Assembly (NCBI GenBank): GCA_946478975.1
Contig: CAMLEO010000002.1
Span: 1 to 64,000 of the forward strand
DNA: 64,000 bases
Direction of reading: 5' to 3'
Origin: an uncultured Steroidobacter sp.
GTDB lineage: Bacteria > Pseudomonadota > Gammaproteobacteria > Steroidobacterales > Steroidobacteraceae
Part shown: positions 1 to 20,378 of the stretch, in pieces
Position numbering within the stretch: position 1 is the first letter of the stretch
Layout: every line of letters begins with the position of its first letter
The notes under the pieces: model-generated
Told to the model about the DNA's origin: nothing
Database searches by the model: none
The model's input: only the letters and a program-made list of their open reading frames with translations
Translations under genes and position numbers: made by a program

Positions 1-288
1 TCGCTCGAAGAGTCCTGCCAGCACTGCTATTACGTGGCTAAGCTCGATGCCGGCGAGTGCCTCTGTGCTCGGTCCGGACGGGATCGTTTCGGCCAGATCC
101 CACAACTGATCTTTCGAGAGTTGGCGAGCGAAGCTGTAACCGGTAATCGAACATTCGTGAAATGCAATCACATCCGCACCCGCCCGCGCCGCGCGGGCGG
201 ATAACTGATCGATCACAGTCAGATTGTATGCTTTGTCGCCGCTGCGATTCTCGAACTGCGCAGTGGCGATTTTCAGATCTTTCGGCAT
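1..288 (-). CDS. Carbon-nitrogen hydrolase (nitrilase superfamily), N-terminal 96 residues, truncated by window edge
   Basis: Reading leftward from an ATG at 288, the frame stays open to base 1 and begins MPKDLKIATAQFENRSGDK. This is the usual start of a nitrilase/amidase-fold protein: a first beta strand (KIATAQF), then a helix, then a second strand leading into FHECSITGYSF. The glutamate in that segment (about residue 45) sits where the family's catalytic Glu is found. The catalytic Lys and Cys would lie beyond the window. Family members hydrolyse nitriles, amides or carbamoyl groups in the cytoplasm; the substrate cannot be told from this part. It lies 182 bp downstream of the giant RHS gene on the same strand, so read-through is possible but a shared function is not indicated. 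Confidence 0.85.
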   Translation of the reverse strand, partial: MPKDLKIATAQFENRSGDKAYNLTVIDQLSARAARAGADVIAFHECSITGYSFARQLSKDQLWDLAETIPSGPSTEALAGIELSHVIAVLAGLFER

Positions 289-361
289 GCGGGTTGTGCA
301 GCGACGCTCGGGATTTCGATACTGTCGTCAGTATAAATCAGAACCAGCGGTCGCGATTCGC

Positions 362-384
362 GGGCGGCGTTCAAGCCGCCGCCC
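362..384. other. GC-rich hairpin between RHS gene and nitrilase gene
   Basis: GGGCGGCG and CGCCGCCC form a perfect 8-bp stem around a 7-base loop, about 90 bp past the RHS stop codon in the direction of transcription. No T-run follows on either strand, so it is at best a weak or Rho-assisted terminator, or a transcript-stabilising stem. Confidence 0.35.
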
Positions 385-470
385 ACGAGGTCACATTGGC
401 GAGTGCGCGATCACTTGCCGTGCCGCTTCCAATAGTCCACGGTATTGATCGCCACCATGCTCACGGACGC

Positions 471-14258
<13,788 letters not shown>

Positions 14259-14394
14259 GAAACAAAACTCCGCTTCAGAACTGGCGTGCGATACACGATG
14301 CGCGCAAGTTAGCGGTGGCTGCTCGACGTCGAGGAGGTGAAATTGGTCATGGTCGTCTGGTCTTGACGGCTTTCGGGGCGGCTTTACGATTGTG

Positions 14395-14874
14395 ATGTTC
14401 AGGCCCCGATCGGAGACGACAATTTCAACCCCATGCCTGCGTGCGGCGCTGGTCTCGGAACGAGAGGCGCTCGAAGCGCTGCAAAGGCGCGCCGCCCTCA
14501 ACAATCCGGGCGATCGCGAAGCGCTGCTTGCCAATCCGGATGCGATCGAACTGCCGGCCGAGCAGATCCTGGCGGGCCAGGTGTTCGTGCTCGAACGCGA
14601 ACACGTCATCGCGGGCTTTGCGGCGATTCTTCCGAGAGCAGACGGCGACACCGAGCTCGATGGCTTGTTTGTCGAGCCGAGCTGCTGGCGACAGGGAGTG
14701 GGGCGATTGCTGGTGGAATATTGCGCTTACATCGCCCGCGCCGCCGGATCTTCCGGATTGCATGTCATCGGCAATCCGCACGCCGAGCACTTTTACGTAG
14801 CGTGCGGCTTCGAGCTCATCGGCCCCACCGACACGCGCTTCGGCAAGGGTTTGCTGATGCGAAAAGCGCTGTGA
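14395..14874 (+). CDS. GNAT family N-acetyltransferase
   Basis: This 159-residue cytoplasmic acetyltransferase-fold protein carries the acetyl-CoA binding loop as WRQGVGRLLVEYC (motif A, R/QxxGxG/A type), followed by LHVIGNPHAEHFYVACGFEL. That final segment is the standard beta6-helix-beta7 end of a single-domain GNAT. The LDGLFVEP strand precedes motif A as expected. GTG at 14392 and ATG at 14395 are adjacent possible starts; ATG is taken. The gene is divergent from the RHS gene across 136 bp and is followed by a bidirectional hairpin. The acceptor (amine, peptide or antibiotic) cannot be inferred. Confidence 0.9.
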   Translation: MFRPRSETTISTPCLRAALVSEREALEALQRRAALNNPGDREALLANPDAIELPAEQILAGQVFVLEREHVIAGFAAILPRADGDTELDGLFVEPSCWRQGVGRLLVEYCAYIARAAGSSGLHVIGNPHAEHFYVACGFELIGPTDTRFGKGLLMRKAL

Positions 14875-14882
14875 CAGCGAAA

Positions 14883-14905
14883 TGGGCCGCGCAATTCGCG
14901 GCCCA
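14883..14905. terminator. Bidirectional hairpin between convergent acetyltransferase and M36 protease genes
   Basis: TGGGCCGCG and CGCGGCCCA pair over 9 bp with loop CAATT, 8 bases after the acetyltransferase stop and 32 bases from the stop of the convergent protease gene. There is no strong T-run, but stem strength and position fit a terminator shared by both genes. Confidence 0.6.
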
Positions 14906-14937
14906 CTCATGCAGCCTGTTACATGAATCAGCGTTGT

Positions 14938-17070
14938 TTACTGCTGCTGGATACTTCCATCCTCCGTACCGGAATCGAGCAGGCTGGCGCGTTGTTGCTG
15001 GCATGACGCCGGAATGTTGAAGCCGTTCTGCGGCGTCGTGCTGTTGGCGCCGCCGCTGACTGCATTGGTGCCCAGCCCGAAACCTGCAAAGGCTCGCCAG
15101 ATCAGGCATACATCCTGGCCGCCGCGAATGTCCGTTGCCGCTTGAATGATGCCGTCGCGAACCTGCGTGAACGTAGGATTGCAGGCAGTGTTCTTCAGGC
15201 CTTCATTCACATACAACATCGCGCGCTGATTGCCTGCGTTGCCGGTGGCGTTGTACAGGTTCGGATCGAAGCCATATTTGTTGACCAGCGCCCAGTACAC
15301 CTCCCACGCAGCCTGCGCCCACACCGAGCCGACGCCGTGCGGGACGGCCATGCCATTGATACTTGCATACGTCCATGTGTTCACATTCGGATCGGTGCTG
15401 TAACGCTGCGTGCGAATGCCGGGGCCTGTCACCGGTTGATTGAGAACGTAAGTTCCCATGCCGCGCCCGTCGGTGCCGCGATCGCCTTGTTTCGCGGTGT
15501 ATACGAGCGCCCACCAGTCCGAGAGGCCTTCGCCGGGCTGCTGCCGGTTGGTGAGACAGCTGGCATTGGCCGGCCCGCCGACCAGGCGATTGGAAATGCC
15601 GTGGCCGTATTCATGAACCACGATGCCCGCGTCCAGATCGCCGTCGCGATCGGGATTCGGTGCGCTCCACGTATACATCTGCATGCGGGGCGCCTGGCCA
15701 TCGGGCGGTGAGGAGAAGTTGGCGTTGTTGGTGCCGCTGCCATCTTGCGCCTCGGCGCGCACAGCATCGTTACCCCGACCGCCGCGGCCGTAGTTGTTGA
15801 TCTGAAAATTACCCGCCGCTTCGTTGAAGCCGTACTGATACTGAATGTCATGAATCATGTTATTCAAATAAAACAGATTCGTGACCGTGGCCGGACGATA
15901 AGTGTTCGGCGCCTGCTGCAGGTTGAGCGGGAAATTGAAATTGAGCGCCGTACCGCCATTGGGCGAGGAACCAGCATCGGCAGCGTTGTTTGCATCCACG
16001 TCCGTATATGCAAGGACGTTGTTGCCTTGAGTTGACGTGGTTTCCGCACCGGCGGCGCCGTTAGTGTCGTGCCAGCCGAACGGCGAAGCGGTTCGGTTCG
16101 CTGGGTTGGTCACGAGCACGCGGCCGTCGGCCGGCGCTCGCGGAGTGATGTGATTCGGACTCTCCGCCGGCAGCGGATAAACCCGATACTGATCGGCAGC
16201 AGCCCAGTCGAACTGCGTCCAGACCTGGCCATTCTCAGCGTCCACGGTCAGATACCAGGAGTTGCGTTTATCTAACGTATGAATCTGGAAATTCCACACC
16301 AGGCGCGCCTCGCCGCGAGCGATCGGCAGAATCATCAGCTTGCCATCGATCGGCGCCAGCGAGATTCCATCGGAAGACACTCTCGTGGCTTGCTGGGCAC
16401 CGCTGGATGCCTGCAGTTCCTTGGGGCGCGCTGAGAACTTCAGCCCAGCGAAAGTCGCGGCCGCGCTCACCGCCTCGGACATTTTCATCAGCGGCTTCAT
16501 CGTGTTCACAGAGCTGGCGAGATCGGGCAGGAACGCGTTGTTCACGCTGATGATGCGACCGTCGCGATTCACATTGATCTGCAGCTGGCCGTTGTAGACT
16601 GGAATGCCCTGATAGCGTTGTCGCAGATAAATGCGTGTCGCGCCCGTCACGGACGACTTCACCACGTCGGTGACTTCATAGCCTTGCAGATCGGCGGCAT
16701 TCAGCCCGAGCGCCGCGATGTTCCTGCGAACGAAGTTCATCGCAATCGCCATCGGCTCGCCGCGCGTTGCGCCGGACAGGAATCCCGTCTGATTCGCGAG
16801 GCTGCGCACGGCACCGGTGGTGTCGTCCATTTCCACCGTGAGTTCCTGAATGTTTGCTTTCAGGGCCGCCAGCGCCGCGGGTTGCACGGCGGCGTTCGAT
16901 TGCGACCGCTGCTGCAGGCTCCGTGCTTGATTGTGCTCGATGCGCGCGTCGAAGTGACGTTCACCTTCATCTGCGGGCCGGCCTTGTGCCGACGCGAGGC
17001 TGCTCGACAGAATGAGTGCGATCGCAAGCGACAGCGAACCTTTCGTGGCTCTCGAAATCCATGGTTGCAT
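14938..17070 (-). CDS. Secreted M36 (fungalysin-type) zinc metalloprotease
   Basis: The protein has 710 residues, with a Sec signal peptide (about 1-28; LSLAIALILSSSLASA) and then an FTP-like/PepSY propeptide region to about residue 230. The catalytic domain holds the M36 signature HEYGHGISNR at H486-E487...H490. H486 and H490 bind zinc and E487 is the general base; the following RLVGGPANASCL and GEGLSDWWA segments carry the downstream family motif with the third zinc ligand. ATG at 17070 has GGAG 7 bases upstream, so it is preferred over the in-frame TTG at 17088. It is probably an exported broad-specificity endoprotease kept inactive by its propeptide until after export. Its neighbours include two further secreted metalloproteases of other families. 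Confidence 0.93.
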   Translation of the reverse strand: MQPWISRATKGSLSLAIALILSSSLASAQGRPADEGERHFDARIEHNQARSLQQRSQSNAAVQPAALAALKANIQELTVEMDDTTGAVRSLANQTGFLSGATRGEPMAIAMNFVRRNIAALGLNAADLQGYEVTDVVKSSVTGATRIYLRQRYQGIPVYNGQLQINVNRDGRIISVNNAFLPDLASSVNTMKPLMKMSEAVSAAATFAGLKFSARPKELQASSGAQQATRVSSDGISLAPIDGKLMILPIARGEARLVWNFQIHTLDKRNSWYLTVDAENGQVWTQFDWAAADQYRVYPLPAESPNHITPRAPADGRVLVTNPANRTASPFGWHDTNGAAGAETTSTQGNNVLAYTDVDANNAADAGSSPNGGTALNFNFPLNLQQAPNTYRPATVTNLFYLNNMIHDIQYQYGFNEAAGNFQINNYGRGGRGNDAVRAEAQDGSGTNNANFSSPPDGQAPRMQMYTWSAPNPDRDGDLDAGIVVHEYGHGISNRLVGGPANASCLTNRQQPGEGLSDWWALVYTAKQGDRGTDGRGMGTYVLNQPVTGPGIRTQRYSTDPNVNTWTYASINGMAVPHGVGSVWAQAAWEVYWALVNKYGFDPNLYNATGNAGNQRAMLYVNEGLKNTACNPTFTQVRDGIIQAATDIRGGQDVCLIWRAFAGFGLGTNAVSGGANSTTPQNGFNIPASCQQQRASLLDSGTEDGSIQQQ

Positions 17071-17208
17071 GTGAGTGCTCCGTTGCAAAAGTAAGGAAGT
17101 CCTGAAGCAGCTGCCGATCGTCGCGGCGCCGCGTTTGGTCTTCGATGTTCTGCGCAGCTCAGATGCGTTTTAGAAATGTTCTTTTCTGCGAGGAGTTATC
17201 AACCGTAG

Positions 17209-17619
17209 CTAGCGCCCGGAGCGATGATTGATGAATTCGGCGCGCCGGAATCGCAGCGCTGACCAGTCCTCGTCGATCGCTACCTGCCTGACAGTGTCGA
17301 AGCCGGCTTGCCGCAAAACATCCCAGCCGGTGTCGCGGTTGAAATCGCACGTGTAGCGGCGTGAAGTGCCTTTGGGATAGGCGAACCAGAGCAGCGCATC
17401 GCCGGATGCCTTGCCGACGACAGCGGCAGCTGCCTCGTCGAGCTCCGCCTGTGTCGTGACGAAGATCAGCGCGAAGGTCAGCTCCTTGATGGCCGACAGA
17501 CGCTGCTGGATGCGCCGATCTCCAAGTGCCTTCAGCTCCGCCGCGAATGAGCTCGGAGCATTGAGGATGACGATCTGCTGCTGATCCTTGAGATTCAGCT
17601 TCGCCCACAATCCGCTCAT
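17209..17619 (-). CDS. DUF3052 family protein
   Basis: This 136-residue protein has an N-terminal half like KLNLKDQQQIVILNAP and a conserved C-terminal half, LLWFAYPKGTSRRYTCDFNRDTGWDVLR followed by AIDEDWSALRFR (shown in two parts of the same block). This pattern matches the DUF3052 family, a degenerate Rossmann-like fold of unknown role. The start at 17619 is chosen for GGGGAG 6 bases upstream. An alternative ATG at 17643 would overlap the VOC stop as ATGA and add 8 residues. It is co-transcribed with the VOC gene just upstream. Confidence 0.8.
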   Translation of the reverse strand: MSGLWAKLNLKDQQQIVILNAPSSFAAELKALGDRRIQQRLSAIKELTFALIFVTTQAELDEAAAAVVGKASGDALLWFAYPKGTSRRYTCDFNRDTGWDVLRQAGFDTVRQVAIDEDWSALRFRRAEFINHRSGR

Positions 17620-17639
17620 CGTCAGCTCCCCTGCTTTTC

Positions 17640-18005
17640 TCATGATGAGGACAACACGAACTGATTGCCGTCAGGTTCCTGAAACATCGCGAACTCGCCC
17701 CAGGGCTGCTTTTTCGGTTCCGATATGAACGTCACGCCGCGCGCTTTGAGCTGGCGATAGGTGGCCGTTACGTCATCGCAGGCAAACGAACCATTGAAGA
17801 AGGTGCCGATGCGATTCTCGTGCCCTTCCGGCGTGAACAGCACCACGCGGGTCGATGAGTTGGCGATGCGCAGCTCGATCCAGCGCTGCTTGCTGTCGAA
17901 CACCTGGTCGGTGGAAATTTCGAAGCCGAGCTTTTCGGTATAGAACTGCAATGCTCGATCCTGATCCGAGGTCGGAATCCCCACGAACTTGAGTTGGGTG
18001 ATCAT
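17640..18005 (-). CDS. VOC superfamily (glyoxalase/dioxygenase-fold) protein
   Basis: The 121-residue protein has the paired beta-alpha-beta-beta-beta units of the vicinal-oxygen-chelate fold. The first is FVGIPTSDQDRALQFYTEKL...ELRIANSSTRVVLF; the second is FACDDVTATYRQLKARGVTF...EPDGNQFVLSSS. The final glutamate in FQEPDGNQF is a usual metal-ligand position. The start at 18005 has AAGG upstream; the open frame reaches 50 codons further but looks non-coding. It is the first gene of a two-gene unit with the DUF3052 protein and diverges from a small HTH gene. The substrate is unknown; single-unit homologues are often annotated as glyoxalase/bleomycin-resistance-like. Confidence 0.85.
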   Translation of the reverse strand: MITQLKFVGIPTSDQDRALQFYTEKLGFEISTDQVFDSKQRWIELRIANSSTRVVLFTPEGHENRIGTFFNGSFACDDVTATYRQLKARGVTFISEPKKQPWGEFAMFQEPDGNQFVLSSS

Positions 18006-18070
18006 GGCGGTACCTTCGCTGGCTTTCCCTGGCGGCATCCTAGCCTGGCGGCTGTGGCGGCGGTGCTCAT

Positions 18071-18090
18071 TAGTACTATAGTATTTACTA
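18071..18090. promoter_or_regulatory. AT-rich palindromic operator candidate between VOC and HTH genes
   Basis: TAGTACTA (18071-18078) is a perfect palindrome. It is followed immediately by TAGTA-TT-TACTA (18079-18090), a second inverted repeat, ending 2 bases before the HTH gene's ATG. It is a sharp AT-rich island in GC-rich DNA within the 87-bp divergent intergenic region. A regulator bound here would block the HTH start and could reach the VOC promoter. Confidence 0.55.
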
Positions 18091-18092
18091 CT

Positions 18093-18395
18093 ATGGAGCG
18101 CCTGACCTTCGATGCCTACGTCGTGGATGTCCTGATGCCGGACCTGGTGGGGCACGACCGGCGTCCCGCGACCTTTATCGTCTATCTATTCCTGCTGAGG
18201 CAAGCCACCAAGGCGCGCCGGGATACAATTTCGGTCAGCCTGCAGACCATCGCTGCAAAGACCGGCCTGTCGAAATCGACGGTACAAACCGCGTTACGAC
18301 ATCTGCGCCGGCGCAAGCTGATCGATCCAACAGTCGCAGCGACCGTGACGGCGCCCGTGCGGCGCGTAATGCGGCCCTGGGTGAAAACAACCTGA
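18093..18395 (+). CDS. Small helix-turn-helix protein (HTH_36-like)
   Basis: The protein has 100 residues. The centre, TISVSLQTIAAKTGLSKSTV followed by QTALRHLRRRKLI, is a winged-helix-type HTH of the HTH_36 kind, with recognition helix around SKSTVQTALRHL. No effector domain is present. The ATG at 18093 fits the beginning of the conserved sequence (MERLTFDAYVVDVL); the frame extends upstream into the VOC gene. No clear Shine-Dalgarno precedes it, since the palindromes occupy that place. It probably autoregulates and controls the divergent VOC-DUF3052 unit; this is inferred from arrangement only. Confidence 0.75.
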   Translation: MERLTFDAYVVDVLMPDLVGHDRRPATFIVYLFLLRQATKARRDTISVSLQTIAAKTGLSKSTVQTALRHLRRRKLIDPTVAATVTAPVRRVMRPWVKTT

Positions 18396-18544
18396 AGGCC
18401 CGTTGGCAGCGCGAACTGCGTGCCAGAGCATTCGCACTCATTGACATTCACACGCTGCGCGACGCACTCTTGACCCCGGCGCGAACTTTGCGCGCCAGGG
18501 TGAAATGGAAATTCTTCCCAACGTTCTTCAGCCATGGAGTGCAT

Positions 18545-19699
18545 ATGAACGATTCATTTCGTCGCCTGTTGCCAACGAGCGTCGTCGTCCTGCTGACGTT
18601 GACGGCCACTGTTGCCAACACCCAAAGTAACAGCGTCGACCACGCACTCAAGGTCACATTGAGCAGTGACAGCGCGAATCTGAATGGCACCAACGACGTG
18701 ACGGTCAACGTCACGATGACGAACGTCGGTTCGGTGCCCGTGTCGGTGCCGAAGTGGTACCTGCCTTCGCAGACCAGCACCTCGGGAGTCTTCACGATCA
18801 CGCGCGATGGCGAACCGGTGCAGTATCTCGGTGCGCTGGTGAAGCGCAAACAGTTCTCGGCCGCCGATCTCGTGAAAATTGCCGCCGGCGAGAGTTTGTA
18901 TTTCAAAGTCGAGCTGTCCGCTCTGTATGATCTGTCGGCCACCGGCGTTTACAACCTTCAGTATGACGCGCCATCGGTGCAGGTGTTACGCGGACCAGCC
19001 ACGAATGCGGCAACGGCCGACCGGCAGGCAGCGCAGGCACAGCCCCAGCCTCAACTGCAGGATCTGGTGTCGAATACGATTGCGTTGACGATCATCGGTG
19101 ACGCGAACGTCGAAGCGCGTCGAGCGGCCGATCGCGCCGCTGCCAGCTCGAGCGACGCTGCGGCTCCGGCTTTTGCAGCCGTGAGCTTCGTCGGCTGCAG
19201 TAACACCCGGCAGACGCAGCTTCGCACGGCGTTGTCCTCAGCGGAATCCTATGCATCGAACTCGCTCGGGTACCTCAATGCAGGCACCCGCGGTTCGCGT
19301 TACACCACATGGTTCGGCACTTACGACGCCAGTCGGTACTCGACCGTGCGAGGGAATTTCAGCAAACTCAGTGACGCGACCGCCAACAAGTCCATCACGT
19401 TCGATTGCAGTACCTGCCCGGGCACCAGCAATGCGAGCGCATACGCCTATGTCTACGCGAATGCCCCTTATCGCATCTATCTCTGCAATGCCTTCTGGGC
19501 CGCACCGAACACCGGCACCGATTCGCGCGCCGGCACGATCATCCATGAGCTTTCTCACTTCACAGTGGTCGCGGGCACCAGCGATTACGCGTACGGCCAA
19601 TCAGCCGCTGCCAGCCTGGCGACCAGCAACCCCGCGCGCGCAATACGCAACGCCGACAGCCACGAGTATTTTTCAGAAAACAACCCAGCCAGAAACTGA
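18545..19699 (+). CDS. Secreted M35 (deuterolysin / peptidyl-Lys type) metalloprotease
   Basis: The protein has 384 residues with a signal peptide (about 1-26). An N-terminal beta-sandwich-like domain covers about 30-140 (conserved VPKWYLP, TITRDGEPVQYLG, KIAAGES). After an Ala/Gln-rich linker comes the catalytic domain from about 215. It has the aspzincin pair HELSH (H334, E335, H338) and GTSDYAYG (G344-G351), whose Asp347 is the third zinc ligand that defines M35. Cysteines flanking the active-site region (FVGCSN, FDCSTCPG, YLCNAF) fit the disulfides seen in secreted members. ATG at 18545 has GGAG 5 bases upstream. The next gene encodes a second copy of the N-terminal domain alone. Confidence 0.93.
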   Translation: MNDSFRRLLPTSVVVLLTLTATVANTQSNSVDHALKVTLSSDSANLNGTNDVTVNVTMTNVGSVPVSVPKWYLPSQTSTSGVFTITRDGEPVQYLGALVKRKQFSAADLVKIAAGESLYFKVELSALYDLSATGVYNLQYDAPSVQVLRGPATNAATADRQAAQAQPQPQLQDLVSNTIALTIIGDANVEARRAADRAAASSSDAAAPAFAAVSFVGCSNTRQTQLRTALSSAESYASNSLGYLNAGTRGSRYTTWFGTYDASRYSTVRGNFSKLSDATANKSITFDCSTCPGTSNASAYAYVYANAPYRIYLCNAFWAAPNTGTDSRAGTIIHELSHFTVVAGTSDYAYGQSAAASLATSNPARAIRNADSHEYFSENNPARN

Positions 19700-19768
19700 T
19701 CGACCGACGCTTCGAGCATGGGATGCCGGAAGGCGTCCCATGCTTTCCCGACACGGGCGCCGTTCACG

Positions 19769-20272
19769 ATGAAACGATTTTTGTGCATCCTGGCCGGACT
19801 GGCGGTACTGTCGCCTGCGTATGCGAAGGAGCAGTCCGTGCACATCGAATGTGAGTTGAGCATTGCAAAGTCGCTGCGAGCTGCGCAGCCGGCGGAGCTG
19901 ATGTTCGCTCTGACGAATGCCGGCGACGACGTCGTACAGGTGCTCAACTGGCAGACGCCTTTCGAAGGAATCAAGGCCCCGATGTTCACCGTCGAGCGCG
20001 ACGGAGTGGAGCTGGAATACCGCGGCCCGATGCTGAAGCGCAGTGCCCCCCGCAAGCAGGATTATCTGCTGCTGAAGCCCGGCGAGCGACGGCAGGTCAA
20101 GATCAACCTGGCCGACGCATGGAGCGTCGACGCCCCCGGGGACTACACCGTCGAGTACTCGGCCCAATTGTTTGATGTGATTGCAGGCTCAGCCCCTGCG
20201 CCTCGCAAGCTGGATGATTTCCAAGAGGTCACGCCGACCTGCAATGCTGTGGCATTCACCCGGATGCGCTGA
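19769..20272 (+). CDS. Secreted stand-alone homologue of the M35 N-terminal domain
   Basis: The 167-residue protein has a clear signal peptide (MKRFLCILAGLAVLSPAYA). The mature part aligns along its length with residues about 40-140 of the preceding M35 protease. ALTNAGDDVVQVLNWQTP matches MTNVGSVPVSVPKWYLP; FTVERDGVELEYRGPMLKR matches FTITRDGEPVQYLGALVKR; LKPGERRQVKINLADAW matches IAAGESLYFKVELSALY. There is no HExxH, so it is not an enzyme of this class. ATG at 19769 is chosen because it begins the signal peptide; no strong ribosome site is seen. It lies 69 bp after the protease, presumably in one transcript. A role as inhibitor, chaperone or substrate adaptor for the protease is possible but unproven. 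Confidence 0.8.
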   Translation: MKRFLCILAGLAVLSPAYAKEQSVHIECELSIAKSLRAAQPAELMFALTNAGDDVVQVLNWQTPFEGIKAPMFTVERDGVELEYRGPMLKRSAPRKQDYLLLKPGERRQVKINLADAWSVDAPGDYTVEYSAQLFDVIAGSAPAPRKLDDFQEVTPTCNAVAFTRMR

Positions 20273-20378
20273 TTCCCCGAGGTCGAGTTCACGCTGGCGT
20301 TGACTTGCAAACGTCATCCGGATCAAAGTTGGCGCGGCGCACGCCTGTGCGCACAACAACGAAAGGCAGGGAATCCTT

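Noticed and set aside
14259..14651. 131-residue N-terminal extension of the RHS frame
   Set aside because: It lies antisense to the acetyltransferase gene, is low-complexity Ser/Arg/Ala, and a good ribosome site with a native-looking start lies at 14258.
20337..20352. GCGCAC-GCCT-GTGCGC hairpin before the M6 protease gene
   Set aside because: A 6-bp stem with no T-run in GC-rich DNA is weak evidence for a terminator or regulator.
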